Shown here piece by piece: positions 8,152 through 17,475 of a stretch of DNA of 64,000 nucleotides. Each line of letters starts with the position of its first letter. Position 1 is the stretch's first letter. Under the pieces are notes generated by a model, which searched no databases, had not been told where the DNA came from, and saw only the letters and a list, made by a program, of their open reading frames with translations. This DNA comes from Bombella sp. ESL0385 (GTDB lineage: Bacteria > Pseudomonadota > Alphaproteobacteria > Acetobacterales > Acetobacteraceae): assembly GCF_009725755.1 (NCBI RefSeq), contig NZ_WNIJ01000001.1:992001-1056000 (forward strand). The letters are read 5' to 3'. Position numbers and translations under genes: made by a program.

Positions 8152-9921
8152 TTAGGTGAGTGGGGCGCAGCTTTCTTTCACCCACTCATGAAGCTCCCTC
8201 TCTAGGAGGGGCAATAATCTTTCCTGCACTGTGGCGTGATAACGGTCCAACCATTGCCGCTCATCTGGTGTGAGATGCGCCGTGTCGATGAGACGTTTAT
8301 CAATGGGTGTGTGGGTGAGGGTTTCAAACTCCAAGAAGGGGCCTGATGGGCCGTTAAGTGTGCTTTCCTTCACTAAGAGGAGATTCTCAATCCGAATCCC
8401 ATACGCACCGACCTCATAATAGCCGGGCTCGTTAGAGAGAATCATGCCCGGTACTAACCCGGTTGGCCTTAGTGCTACGGAGATAGATTGCGGCCCTTCA
8501 TGGACGGAGAGATAACTCCCAATGCCGTGGCCTGTACCGTGGTCGAAATCCAGCCCCATATTCCATAAGGCAGAACGTGCTACACTATCGAGCCGATACC
8601 CCGATAGGCCGTGCGGGAAGCGTTGGCGGCTTAGCGCGATATGCCCGCGCAACACAGCAGTAAAGGCCTTTTTAAGGGCGGCTGGTGGCTCATCAGGGCC
8701 AATCCATAGAGTGCGGGTGATGTCGGTGGTGCCGAAGGGATATTGCGCCCCACTATCGACAAGATAGACGCAATTCTCTGTGAGGATACTATCGCGCCCT
8801 ACTTCCGCTCGGTAATGGGGATAAGCCCCATTCGGCCCCGCTGCGGAGATTGTTTCGAAACTAGGGCCTTTATAATCAGGTGATAAAGCCCGGAATGATT
8901 CTAACTTCGCAGCAAGTGCCGTTTCACGCTGGCCAACACCGTGTTTTTCTACCCAATGGAGGAAACGGGCAAGGGCAATACTATCAAGCTGATGCGCCCG
9001 GCGATTACCGTCTTGCTCTGTCTTGGTTTTTATCGCTTTGGGCAATGTGCAGAGGTCTGGCCCATCAGCAATTTCAGCCCCTGCTGCCTCTAGCGTCATA
9101 CGGAACCAGAGTGGGGTTGTTGCTGGGTCTAGGCGGACAAGTTTGCCGGAAAGATGTTGTAAAGCCGTTGGTAAAGAAGATGGGGCTTTTGGTAAAATGC
9201 CGTCATCTTCTACAGCATCATGAAAGCGGCTTTGTTCAGCAAAAATCTCAACCTGCCCACTCGCATAAAGGATACCATAAGCATGGGCTATGGGGGTCAT
9301 GGCAATATCATGGCCCCGGATATTGAGTAACCAAGCGAGAGACGGGCAATCGGCTATAATCATGGCCTCTTGGCCTGCCTTGCGTAATTGTTGGGCAAGC
9401 TCTGCTCGTTTCTCGCGGCTTGTTTTGCCGGTAAACTCTAATGGATGATGGATGATAGGGGTTGTTGGGGGGACGGGTTGGTCAGTCCAAGCGGCATCAA
9501 TGGGATTGCCCTCTAGGGCGATGAGCTGAATATGGGGAGAGGACCATGCTGCAAGCTCCCGCTGGCTGACTAATTTTGGGTCATAACCAATGCGTAAGCC
9601 CTGGGCATGTTCTTCTAACCATTGCCGGGGCGGGGTCTTGCTACTATGGCGCGTTTCCCAATGCTCGGGGAGGGTTTGGTCCTTCATCTGCACGGTATAG
9701 CGTCCATCCGAAAAGACACAGCCTTTATCGTTTAGTAAGATGGCCAGCCCTGCGCTACCGGTAAAACCCGTCAACCATGCGAGCCGCTCTGCATAGGGGG
9801 CAACATATTCCCCCAAATATTCATCCCCGCGCGTTATGATAAACCCTGCAATATCAAAATGCGGGAATTGTTGGCGCACGAGAGCGGGACGGTCTTTTAG
9901 TGGAAGAGACGACAAAGACAT
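8152..9921 (-). CDS. pepP: Xaa-Pro aminopeptidase (M24 family, long form)
   Basis: A 589-residue cytoplasmic metallopeptidase that removes N-terminal residues preceding proline. It has the long three-part layout of aminopeptidase P: two creatinase-like N-terminal domains (residues about 8-300), a pita-bread M24 catalytic domain (about 310-525), and a short C-terminal extension. Metal ligands are visible: Asp in YLVDSGAQY, Asp in GTTDITRT, His in GHGIGSYLSVHEGP, Glu in SNEPGYYE and Glu in GIRIENLLLV. Full length, no frame damage. It lies 33 bases downstream of prmA on the same strand and may be the last gene of the uvrD-prmA-pepP transcript. The symbol is used for the family; this long form is closer to the eukaryotic XPNPEP1 type than to E. 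coli PepP. Confidence 0.88.
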   Translation of the reverse strand: MSLSSLPLKDRPALVRQQFPHFDIAGFIITRGDEYLGEYVAPYAERLAWLTGFTGSAGLAILLNDKGCVFSDGRYTVQMKDQTLPEHWETRHSSKTPPRQWLEEHAQGLRIGYDPKLVSQRELAAWSSPHIQLIALEGNPIDAAWTDQPVPPTTPIIHHPLEFTGKTSREKRAELAQQLRKAGQEAMIIADCPSLAWLLNIRGHDIAMTPIAHAYGILYASGQVEIFAEQSRFHDAVEDDGILPKAPSSLPTALQHLSGKLVRLDPATTPLWFRMTLEAAGAEIADGPDLCTLPKAIKTKTEQDGNRRAHQLDSIALARFLHWVEKHGVGQRETALAAKLESFRALSPDYKGPSFETISAAGPNGAYPHYRAEVGRDSILTENCVYLVDSGAQYPFGTTDITRTLWIGPDEPPAALKKAFTAVLRGHIALSRQRFPHGLSGYRLDSVARSALWNMGLDFDHGTGHGIGSYLSVHEGPQSISVALRPTGLVPGMILSNEPGYYEVGAYGIRIENLLLVKESTLNGPSGPFLEFETLTHTPIDKRLIDTAHLTPDERQWLDRYHATVQERLLPLLERELHEWVKESCAPLT

Positions 9922-9954
9922 AGGGGCACCATGCAGATAGGAGAAAGGATTCGC

Positions 9955-10881
9955 TTAAAAAGGTTTGCGGAGGACGAGGGTGCTCCAAGCACCTTCTTTT
10001 AGATGATGTTCTAAAACCAGCCCTTGGCGTTGATGAGCGACAAGAACCATGCGCGCTTGCGTGGTGAGCAGCCCAGCAAGGATGGCCGTACCCCCTTTTT
10101 GTAAATGGTAGGCTAAATCCTTGGCCATACGGCATAGTGGGCGGGCGAGGATATTGGCAAAAACAAGGTCGTAAGGGGCTTTTTTGCGCACGCTCTCGGT
10201 TAGCCAGCCATTGCCGAAGCGGCACTCTAATAACGGCCCCAATTTATTTAACCGTGCATTAGAGGCCGCCACACGGACAGACCAAGGCTCAATATCCACC
10301 GCTAAAACGGGGCGATGGAACAGCCGCGCAGCAGCCATTGCAAGAATCCCAGAGCCGCAGCCCATATCTAAAATATGTTGTGGTTTGCGGTACGCAATGC
10401 GTTCTAAAGCGCGCAGGCATCCACGCGTAGAGCCATGCTCGCCAGAGCCAAAAGCAATCCCGGCATCTAAGGTGATATTCAGCCGGTTGCGCGCCGCCTT
10501 ATCTTTTAAATGTGTTCCACGAATACAAAAACGCCGCCCGACATATTGAGGAGGAAAGGCCTCTTGTGTGCGGGCTAACCACCCTTCTGCCTCCGTTTCC
10601 CGCCGGAGGAGCGGGGCCTCAACACCTGTCATAGCACGGACAAGGGCGAGGCCATTTTCTAATTCATCTTCATTCTTGCCGCGTTCTTTAACGGCCTCTA
10701 ACCGCCAATAGCGTTGCTCATCATCTTCCTCAAACATCCCGACTGTATCGCACACCCCGAGGAGAACTTGCTCAAAAAGTGGAACATGTGCTTCCTCCAC
10801 CACAATGGAGAGGGTCTCCAACATACGCGCATGGCGTGTGCCAATATGGGATGGGGCGATGGGGCTTTGTTTTGCCTTCAT
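9955..10881 (-). CDS. prmA: ribosomal protein L11 methyltransferase
   Basis: PrmA uses S-adenosylmethionine to methylate ribosomal protein L11. The 308-residue protein has a substrate-recognition N-terminal domain and a class I methyltransferase domain. The latter shows AFGSGEHGST, the SAM motif ILDMGCGSGILAMAA, the acidic motif VLAVDIEPW and the NILARPLCRMA motif (family NILA). Its start codon overlaps the uvrD stop by four bases (ATGA), so it is translationally coupled to the helicase gene. Confidence 0.9.
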   Translation of the reverse strand: MKAKQSPIAPSHIGTRHARMLETLSIVVEEAHVPLFEQVLLGVCDTVGMFEEDDEQRYWRLEAVKERGKNEDELENGLALVRAMTGVEAPLLRRETEAEGWLARTQEAFPPQYVGRRFCIRGTHLKDKAARNRLNITLDAGIAFGSGEHGSTRGCLRALERIAYRKPQHILDMGCGSGILAMAAARLFHRPVLAVDIEPWSVRVAASNARLNKLGPLLECRFGNGWLTESVRKKAPYDLVFANILARPLCRMAKDLAYHLQKGGTAILAGLLTTQARMVLVAHQRQGLVLEHHLKEGAWSTLVLRKPF

Positions 10882-13133
10882 GATACGACCTTTACAAAAC
10901 CGGCCATGATGCGTTTTAGGCCGACATCTTCAAAATTAACGGAGAGTCGCTCCCCTTCAACACCAATGACCACGCCTTCACCATAGCGGCTATGCTGCAC
11001 AGTCGCCCCAAGGGGAATGGTAGGACGGTTGGAGAGGGCCTCTGGTCTATAACGACTAGAGGAGGGAGACCTGCTCATGTTGGCCTGAGCTTGGCGTGCA
11101 AAAAAGGAACCGGGACGCGGATTATGGCGCGCAGGGCTATGCCGTTTAATATGCTTATCGGGTAGTTCTTCAATAAACCGGCTAGGGATGGAATCTTGCC
11201 AATTTGCATAAATACGCCGGCTTGCAGCATGGAGGATAATTGCCCGCTCCCGCGCACGGGTAAGCCCAACATAAGCAAGGCGGCGTTCTTCCTCCAAAGC
11301 GCGATTGCCCCCTTCATCCAATGAGCGTTGAGAGGGGAAAATCCCTTCCTCCCAACCGGGAAGGAACACGGTAGGAAACTCCAATCCCTTAGCGGCATGG
11401 AGTGTCATAAGGCTTACTTTGTCGCGTTCTTCTTGGAGGGTATCGCTCTCCATAACGAGAGCAATATGCTCTAAGAAGGCCTCCATCGTGGGGAACTCCC
11501 CAATGGCGCGGAGAAGCTCACCTATATTATCCAAGCGTCCAGCGGCTTCTACTGTTTTGGGGTCATCACGCCACATCGTGAGGTAGCCGCTCTCTTCTAA
11601 GATAGTCTCGGTTGCGACTACATGCCCCTCTTTGGCAACAATCTTTCGTGCTTTCTCCAAAGCCGCGAGTAGCTCGGCTAATGTAGCGGCAGATTTCCCT
11701 TTGATGAGCTTATGCTCAATTTGTTGTTGGAGGGTCTGTTGGAGAGAGCGTCCCGCTTCGCGCGCAGTAAGGCGCAGGCGGGAGAGTGCCACGTTACCAA
11801 AGCCACGTTTGGGAAGATTAACGATGCGCTCAAAAGCGAGGTCGTCTAACGGGTAAAGAACGGCCCGCATATAGGCAATCGCATCGCGGATTTCAGCCCG
11901 CTCATAAAAGCGAAGGCCCCCGATGATTTGATACGGAATCCCCATGCGCATGAGGGCTTCCTCAAAAGGACGCGTCTGGAAGCCAGCGCGCATCAAAATA
12001 GCCATATCTCCATAAGCCTGCCCCTCTTGATGGAGGGTCTGAATACGCATCCCCACAATACGGGCTTCATCATCGGAATCAGGCGTGCTGATGACCTCTA
12101 CTAACTCTCCCTCATCACTCTCTAAACCGGGGCGGAGGGTTTTGCCCAACCGGTCCTCATTATGGGCAATGATATGAGAGGCAGCACTAAGGATGCGCGG
12201 TGTAGAGCGGTAATTTTGCTCTAGCCGAATGATACGCGCACCGGGAAAATCGTTCTCAAACCGCAGAATATTAGCAATTTCTGCCCCGCGCCAAGAATAG
12301 ATGGATTGGTCATCATCCCCCACGCAAGCGATGTTTGCAGGATCGCCGTCAGGATGTTTGGCTAATAAACGTAGCCATAGATATTGGATGGCGTTTGTAT
12401 CTTGATACTCATCCACCAAAATATAGCGGAAACGATGGTGATATTGAGCAAGAACATCGGGATGCTGACGGAAGATGGTCACCATATGGAGCATTAAATC
12501 GCCGAAATCGCAGGCATTAAGCTCTTTTAGTCGGGCTTGATACGCTGCATAAATCGCACGCGCTTGCCCATTAGCGAGGTCCGTATCATGTGCGGCGGTA
12601 ATCTCCTCCGGGAGGAGGGCTTTATCCTTCCATAACTGGATTTGGTGCATCAGCTGGGCAGGGGGCCAGCGTTTGAGGTCCAGCTTCCAAGGTTCCATCA
12701 CTTGCTTGAGCAAGCGTAGTTGGTCATCAGCATCAAGAATGGTAAAGCTGCGCTCTAGCCCAACGCGGGGGGCGTGCTGGCGGAGCATACGCGCACAAAG
12801 GGAGTGGAACGTCCCTAACCAAAGCCCTTCGACCGGTTTATCCAAAATCACGCTAATGCGCTCGCGCATTTCTTTCGCGGCTTTATTGGTAAAGGTCACG
12901 GCCAGAATCTGCTCCGGCCAAGCGCGCTGTTGGAGCAGAATATGAGCAAAGCGCGTTGTTAACACACGGGTTTTGCCCGTTCCCGCACCGGCGAGAATCA
13001 GCAAGGGGCCTTCTGTTGTCTCTACAGCAAGGCGTTGCTCTGCGTTTAGCCCAACGAGATAATCAGGCTCGGAGGGCGAAAGACGGGGGGAAAAAAGATC
13101 ATCAACCACAATTATCTGATATAATGCGATCAT
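10878..13133 (-). CDS. uvrD: UvrD/PcrA-type ATP-dependent DNA helicase
   Basis: A 751-residue superfamily 1A 3'-5' DNA helicase for nucleotide excision and mismatch repair and for clearing replication obstacles. Motifs in order: Q motif (LNAEQRLAV), Walker A (AGAGTGKT), Ia (TFTNKAAKEM), DEYQDTN (motif II), GDDDQSIYSWRGA (III), LEQNYRS (IV), LMTLHAAKGLEF (V) and VGLTRARERA (VI). The C-terminal end resembles the PcrA/UvrD Tudor-like domain (VQHSRYGEGVVIGVEG). Diverges from radC across a 30-base gap. UvrD versus PcrA naming is a convention here. Confidence 0.92.
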   Translation of the reverse strand: MIALYQIIVVDDLFSPRLSPSEPDYLVGLNAEQRLAVETTEGPLLILAGAGTGKTRVLTTRFAHILLQQRAWPEQILAVTFTNKAAKEMRERISVILDKPVEGLWLGTFHSLCARMLRQHAPRVGLERSFTILDADDQLRLLKQVMEPWKLDLKRWPPAQLMHQIQLWKDKALLPEEITAAHDTDLANGQARAIYAAYQARLKELNACDFGDLMLHMVTIFRQHPDVLAQYHHRFRYILVDEYQDTNAIQYLWLRLLAKHPDGDPANIACVGDDDQSIYSWRGAEIANILRFENDFPGARIIRLEQNYRSTPRILSAASHIIAHNEDRLGKTLRPGLESDEGELVEVISTPDSDDEARIVGMRIQTLHQEGQAYGDMAILMRAGFQTRPFEEALMRMGIPYQIIGGLRFYERAEIRDAIAYMRAVLYPLDDLAFERIVNLPKRGFGNVALSRLRLTAREAGRSLQQTLQQQIEHKLIKGKSAATLAELLAALEKARKIVAKEGHVVATETILEESGYLTMWRDDPKTVEAAGRLDNIGELLRAIGEFPTMEAFLEHIALVMESDTLQEERDKVSLMTLHAAKGLEFPTVFLPGWEEGIFPSQRSLDEGGNRALEEERRLAYVGLTRARERAIILHAASRRIYANWQDSIPSRFIEELPDKHIKRHSPARHNPRPGSFFARQAQANMSRSPSSSRYRPEALSNRPTIPLGATVQHSRYGEGVVIGVEGERLSVNFEDVGLKRIMAGFVKVVS

Positions 13134-13163
13134 CCTCTAATAGCTAGGACATAACCGCAGATT

Positions 13164-13829
13164 GTGAGTAAAGTAGCACCTTCTAAATCAGGACATAGGG
13201 CCCGTATGCGCGAGCGTATTCTGGCCTATGGGGCGGAAACACTTGCAGATTATGAGCTATTAGAGGTGCTTCTTTTTTATGCCATACCGAGGCGAGATAC
13301 AAAGCCGCAGGCTAAAGCTTTGCTCGCCCGCTTTGGGACAATAGGCAAATTGCTACAAGTTGCGCCAGATTCTTTAAAAGATGCGGGAATGAGTGAGAAG
13401 GCGATTGCGCTCCTTCAACTGCCTATCATAGCAGCGCGCGCCCTTGTGGAGCATGATGGTGATGCACCTTTGCAATTAAGTAATAGTGATGCCTTGATGC
13501 GTTATGCCCAAGGGGCGTTGCAGCATGTTTCCACGCAAACGATTAGCTTATTATGTTTGGATAGTAATAATAGGCTTATTGTGGAAAAGGAGTTGCCTAA
13601 ACAAAGACAGATAAACACAATGCACCGTCTCATTGCTTGTATTCTTCTGGAGTGTCATGCTACAGCGGTAATTATTATCTATTACCATCCTCAGGCCCCC
13701 GCTACGGCTTTAGCGGCAGATGCACGGGGGTTGAAGCAGGCCTTATCGGCTTTAGATATTACGGTGCATGAGGGTATGTTAATCGCGCCAGATTGGCATG
13801 TTAGTATGAGTGAGGCTGGGTTATTATAA
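13164..13829 (+). CDS. RadC-like protein with degenerate JAMM site (paralogue 1)
   Basis: A 221-residue RadC (DUF2466/UPF0758) homologue. The N-terminal helix-hairpin-helix half is canonical (GHRARMRERI, then ADYELLEVLLFYAIPRRDTKPQ). The C-terminal JAB/MPN half has lost its metal site: the family HNHPSG is YYHPQA here, and the serine of the S-x-x-D motif that follows is absent. So it should not bind zinc in the usual way. GTG start at 13164; the gene diverges from uvrD after a 30-base gap. A second RadC gene follows after 3 bases and has the opposite pattern (intact JAMM, diverged N-terminus). RadC function is unsettled even in model organisms; despite its old name it is not established as a recombination protein. 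Confidence 0.82.
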   Translation: MSKVAPSKSGHRARMRERILAYGAETLADYELLEVLLFYAIPRRDTKPQAKALLARFGTIGKLLQVAPDSLKDAGMSEKAIALLQLPIIAARALVEHDGDAPLQLSNSDALMRYAQGALQHVSTQTISLLCLDSNNRLIVEKELPKQRQINTMHRLIACILLECHATAVIIIYYHPQAPATALAADARGLKQALSALDITVHEGMLIAPDWHVSMSEAGLL

Positions 13830-13832
13830 AAA

Positions 13833-14480
13833 GTGTCTCATCCGACAAGTCTTAAACATATGGCCTCCCCACAGAGAGACGATATCTTTGCTGAGATTGC
13901 GTCTCTCATCTTCACAGCGGAAGATGCACAGCAGGGTTTAACCTCTTATCTCATCGCACATTATGAATCATTTGCTGATTTATTATGCACTCCAACAATA
14001 AACTGGGAAAAATTACCGCGAGAAACGGTAGCTCTGCCTGTTTTATGTGCGATAGTGAAGGAGCTAGCCCATCGTTATAGTCGGGCCTTATTGCCAGAGG
14101 GGGACCTGCTAAAACATCCAGAATTACTCTATGATTATTTGATGATTCATATGGCGCGGGAGCGTGTAGAGCAGTTCCGGCTTTTATTTCTTGATAAACA
14201 CCATCGTCTTATTTTGGATGAAATACAAACGCGGGGCACAATTAATCACGCACCGGTTTACCCGCGGGAGGTCGCAAAACGCTGCATAGAGTTAAATGCC
14301 TTTGGTCTTATTATGGTGCATAACCACCCATCGGGCCAAGTTATGCCTTCTAAGAAGGATGTCATCATGACCCAATCGATGGAGAGGGCCTTGCAGGTTG
14401 TAGAGGTCTCTGTGGTAGATCATCTCATTGTAACGCGTAAGGCCTTAACGAGCTTCCGTCAGCTTGGCTTACTTTCTTGA
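13833..14480 (+). CDS. radC: RadC family protein with intact JAMM motif (paralogue 2)
   Basis: A 215-residue protein. Its C-terminal JAB/MPN domain carries the complete RadC metal-site signature: a glutamate in DEIQTRGTINHAPVYPRE, then MVHNHPSG, and the S-x-x-D motif in PSKKD, ending in SFRQLGLLS. The N-terminal half is diverged: the GHRxRLRxRF and DYELLE motifs found in normal RadC are not recognisable. GTG start at 13833, three bases after the stop of paralogue 1; an in-frame ATG at 13860 is an alternative and neither has a strong ribosome site. The two genes are clearly one operon and look like the product of duplication with complementary decay. Confidence 0.85.
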   Translation: MSHPTSLKHMASPQRDDIFAEIASLIFTAEDAQQGLTSYLIAHYESFADLLCTPTINWEKLPRETVALPVLCAIVKELAHRYSRALLPEGDLLKHPELLYDYLMIHMARERVEQFRLLFLDKHHRLILDEIQTRGTINHAPVYPREVAKRCIELNAFGLIMVHNHPSGQVMPSKKDVIMTQSMERALQVVEVSVVDHLIVTRKALTSFRQLGLLS

Positions 14481-14510
14481 GAGATGATCTACCATCTATC
14501 TCTTACTGAA

Positions 14511-15647
14511 TTAGGCCGAAAGGATAGGCTTATAATGCTGTAAGACCATAGCACCAGGTAATCCACCGCGTGGGAAGATGCGGTTTACATGGCCCATCTT
14601 ACGGCCCGGGCGGGCATCTTCTTTACCATAAAGATGGAGAGAGGCATTTTCCTCCGCTACAATCTCTGGCAGGAGGGCCATATCTTCAGGGCCAATGAGA
14701 TTATGCATATACACATCAGAATGACGCCGAGGCGGAGGGAGCGGTAACCCTGCAACCGCGCGTATATGCATCTCAAATTGATCCACCAGACAGGCATTCA
14801 TCGTCCAATGGCCAGAATTATGAGGGCGAGGGGCAATCTCATTAACAAGGAGCTTGCCATTTTTATCTTCAAAAAGTTCTACCCCCATAATGCCGATTAA
14901 ACCTAGTTTTTCAGCAAGCTGTGCAGCGAGTTTTTGCGCCTCCTCAGCTAAGGCAGGCATGATAGGGGCAGGGACGATGGAGACGCGTAAAATCCCTTCA
15001 CGATGGTGATTTTCAGCTACATCAAAACACCGGACAGTCCCATCATGACCGCGCACGACCATGACGCTTATCTCCCGTGCGAAATCAATATACTGCTCGG
15101 CAACGAGGGGGTAAGGGAGGGTATCAGCTTGGCGTAATAGAGCCTGAAACGCCTCCTCATCTGGAAGGCGGAATTGCCCTTTACCGTCATACCCGAAGCG
15201 GGTTGTCTTTAAAATACATGGGAAGCCGAAGGAGGCTAGTGCTGTGAGGTCTTCAGTCCCTTTGATTTCATGCCATGGGGCGACAGGTAAACCATAAGAA
15301 CCCAACATTGTTTTTTCAGCAATGCGGTCCTGACTGGTCTCCAAAATATGCCCTGAAGGGTGAACAGGGCAAAAACGTGCTAAATGTTTTAAGCCGCTGG
15401 CACTGATATTCTCAAACTCAAAACTAATGACATCACAGCTCTGGGCGAAGTTCTCTAAGCATGAAGGGTCATCATAAGAGCCGATCGTTACTTTGGCAGA
15501 TGTCTCCGCCGCTGGGCTGGGGGCTGTGTTGGAGAGGATATGGACCTTATAGCCAAGCCGCGCCGCAGCCATAGCGGACATGCGGCCGAGCTGCCCGCCC
15601 CCTACGATGCCAATCCATGCGCTGGGTTGTAAGGGCTGCTGTGCCAT
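14511..15647 (-). CDS. purK: N5-carboxyaminoimidazole ribonucleotide synthase
   Basis: PurK carboxylates aminoimidazole ribonucleotide with ATP and bicarbonate, giving N5-CAIR in purine synthesis. The 378-residue ATP-grasp protein begins with WIGIVGGGQLGRM. It contains the ATP-grasp motifs PCILKTTRFGYDGKGQ and VAEQYIDFAREISVM, and the metal-binding VNEIAPRPHNSGHWT. Full length. Its ATG overlaps the stop codon of purE by one base (TAATG), so the two consecutive enzymes are coupled. It converges with the radC pair. Confidence 0.95.
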   Translation of the reverse strand: MAQQPLQPSAWIGIVGGGQLGRMSAMAAARLGYKVHILSNTAPSPAAETSAKVTIGSYDDPSCLENFAQSCDVISFEFENISASGLKHLARFCPVHPSGHILETSQDRIAEKTMLGSYGLPVAPWHEIKGTEDLTALASFGFPCILKTTRFGYDGKGQFRLPDEEAFQALLRQADTLPYPLVAEQYIDFAREISVMVVRGHDGTVRCFDVAENHHREGILRVSIVPAPIMPALAEEAQKLAAQLAEKLGLIGIMGVELFEDKNGKLLVNEIAPRPHNSGHWTMNACLVDQFEMHIRAVAGLPLPPPRRHSDVYMHNLIGPEDMALLPEIVAEENASLHLYGKEDARPGRKMGHVNRIFPRGGLPGAMVLQHYKPILSA

Positions 15648-16138
15648 TAAACGGGGACCTCCGCGACTGAAGCTGTTTGAGCCTCTCTATAAGCAATAAG
15701 GCGTTTGGCTAACTCTGTATCAGAGAGGGCCAGAACAGACGCCGCTAGCAAAGCCGCATTAACAGCCCCTGCACGACCAATCGCTAAAGTTCCAACAGGG
15801 ATACCAGCAGGCATTTGGACGATGGAGAGCAAGCTATCTTGCCCTTTTAGGCTTCGACTTTCGACCGGTACACCAAAGACAGGTAGGCTTGTCCAAGCGG
15901 CACACATACCCGGGAGATGAGCCGCACCACCTGCCCCGGCGATAATCACCTTCAGCCCCTTATCATGGGCCGATTTCGCGTATGAAGCGAGGCGGTCCGG
16001 GGTCCGATGGGCGGAGACGATACGCGCCTCGTAAGGGATGGCGAGCTTCTCTAGCAGCTCGCACCCATGGCGCATTGTCTCCCAATCGGACTGACTACCC
16101 ATAATCACACCCACTAAGGGGGCTGCGCTATCCGTCAT
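15647..16138 (-). CDS. purE: N5-carboxyaminoimidazole ribonucleotide mutase
   Basis: PurE converts N5-CAIR to CAIR, the step after PurK. The 163-residue protein has the class I signature [13 protein letters not shown], then [13 protein letters not shown] (active-site His), [14 protein letters not shown] and [22 protein letters not shown]. Full length with all catalytic regions. It precedes purK with a one-base overlap and starts 4 bases after the stop of trcR on the same strand, so trcR-purE-purK probably form one transcript. Confidence 0.96.
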   Translation of the reverse strand: MTDSAAPLVGVIMGSQSDWETMRHGCELLEKLAIPYEARIVSAHRTPDRLASYAKSAHDKGLKVIIAGAGGAAHLPGMCAAWTSLPVFGVPVESRSLKGQDSLLSIVQMPAGIPVGTLAIGRAGAVNAALLAASVLALSDTELAKRLIAYREAQTASVAEVPV

Positions 16139-16141
16139 GCC

Positions 16142-16753
16142 TTAAAGACCGTCATGTGATTCATCAGGGGTCGCGAAAAGACGGTTCGGGTCGTCTTCAT
16201 GAGGTGTATCCTGCAATGCCGTCCCTTCACGGACGAGGCGATCATTAGCTGCTTGTACGGCTGCGTTGAGGTCAGTTTGTGTGCAAAGACCAAGAATGAC
16301 AGGGTCACGCGGTTTGATATTGGGGCTGTTCCAATGTTCGCGGTTACGAATCTTTGCGATTGTATCCTTCGTTGTCCCCAATAGCCGGACGATTTGTGTA
16401 TCGTTAAGCTGGGGGAATTGGCGCAGAATGAAGGCAATCGCATCGGGCCGGTCATGCCGCTTTGCCACAGGGGTGTACCGAGCACCTTTTGCACGGCGTG
16501 CCACAGGGTTGGGCGCGGCCTTCAATTTTAGACGTGCAGAGGCGTTGCCCTCGCAGCGTTTAATCTCAGCCTCGGTCAGTTGATTATTTTTAATGGGGTC
16601 GTACCCGTTGATGCTCCCGCCCACTTCACCATCTGCAATGGCCTGAATCTCTAACGGGTGCATCCCGCAAAAGACAGCAATTTGCTCAAAAGTGAGGGCG
16701 GTTTTCTCAATAAGCCACACAGCGGTAGCTTTGGGCATTAACGGTAGGGTCAT
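16142..16753 (-). CDS. trcR: TrcR/DUF1013 family cell-cycle transcriptional regulator
   Basis: A 203-residue protein of the alphaproteobacterial DUF1013 family; its Caulobacter member is annotated as the cell-cycle regulator TrcR. It starts MTLPLMPKATAVWLIEKT and has two helix-turn-helix-like stretches: LTFEQIAVFCGMHPLEIQAI near the N-terminus, and LNDTQIVRLLGTTKDTI in the middle, followed by IRNREHWNSPNI. The family usually has this length. I chose the start at 16753 because the conserved part begins there and AAAGGA lies upstream; the frame stays open to 16882 without homology. It sits directly upstream of purE, which is probably a transcript partner rather than a functional one. Confidence 0.82.
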   Translation of the reverse strand: MTLPLMPKATAVWLIEKTALTFEQIAVFCGMHPLEIQAIADGEVGGSINGYDPIKNNQLTEAEIKRCEGNASARLKLKAAPNPVARRAKGARYTPVAKRHDRPDAIAFILRQFPQLNDTQIVRLLGTTKDTIAKIRNREHWNSPNIKPRDPVILGLCTQTDLNAAVQAANDRLVREGTALQDTPHEDDPNRLFATPDESHDGL

Positions 16754-16947
16754 GTTAACGCGGTCCTTTTGCAGAATGGTAGAAGGTCCGGCATTTGGCA
16801 AGCCCGGGCCACTCTGAAAAAGAATCACCCGCCACCCAAAAAGAGGCGGTGCCTGCATAATGCACGACAGTGACGCTACCATGCGTTAGGACGGGGGGAA
16901 CGTCAAGCAGAGAAATTACGAGAGGAGAGTGCTGGGCCTTTATAATA

Positions 16948-16982
16948 TGAAAAACCCTCTATTTCCGTGGGAAAGAGAGGGT
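16948..16982 (-). terminator. intrinsic terminator downstream of rpmE
   Basis: On the minus strand a G+C-containing hairpin (ACCCTCT paired with AGAGGGT, extended by TTTCC/GGGAAA) is followed by a run of five T. It lies 34 bases after the rpmE stop, the expected place for a Rho-independent terminator of this gene. It also separates rpmE from trcR. Confidence 0.8.
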
Positions 16983-17015
16983 CTCACATCATATCATCTT
17001 ATAAAGATGACCGTT

Positions 17016-17243
17016 TTACTTCTTGATATTACCGATACCAGAGAAACGCTTGTTGAACTTAGCAACCTGCCCCCCTGTATCGAGAATACGCTGTACGCCT
17101 GTCCAAGCGGGATGGGTCTTGGGGTCGATATCAAGGCGTAGCGTAGCACCAGGCTCGCCATAGCAGGAGCGGGTTTTATATTCGCTGCCATCAGCCATCA
17201 CGACTGTGATTTCATGATAGTCGGGGTGGATGCCGGATTTCAT
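17016..17243 (-). CDS. rpmE: 50S ribosomal protein L31
   Basis: A 75-residue basic ribosomal protein starting [19 protein letters not shown], with the [18 protein letters not shown] and FNKRFSG blocks of L31. Only one cysteine (SCYGEP) is present, so this is the zinc-free (C-minus) form, normal in many alphaproteobacteria. It is monocistronic, with a hairpin-plus-T terminator 34 bases after its stop. The 230-base upstream region is AT-rich and contains a small CTCCG/CGGAG hairpin in the leader, of unknown meaning. Confidence 0.95.
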   Translation of the reverse strand: MKSGIHPDYHEITVVMADGSEYKTRSCYGEPGATLRLDIDPKTHPAWTGVQRILDTGGQVAKFNKRFSGIGNIKK

Positions 17244-17388
17244 AATATTTCCTGAACCTAAAAGAAAGAAACTCCGATGCCGACCGGAGCAGACGCAGCC
17301 CTCTTACAGGATTTTTTCTATAAAATAAAGCGCGTTTCCTTTCTTTTTATGGGGTTCTTATGAGGAAGGTCGCTTGTGGTTTTGGCGA

Positions 17389-17403
17389 ACATATACAATA
17401 TGT
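17389..17403. promoter_or_regulatory. small inverted repeat in the rpmE-mscL divergent region
   Basis: ACATAT-ACA-ATATGT is a perfect 6+6 inverted repeat with a 3-base centre, 73 bases before the mscL start. It may be an operator or part of a promoter. The -10 and -35 elements are not clear. Nothing else distinctive is seen in the 232-base gap. Confidence 0.3.
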
Positions 17404-17475
17404 CTCCCCATTGTTTTACGCCTTTATGGGCATAGGCTTGTTGGGGCGTTCCACTTTAAGGATTAGGTTAGGTTT

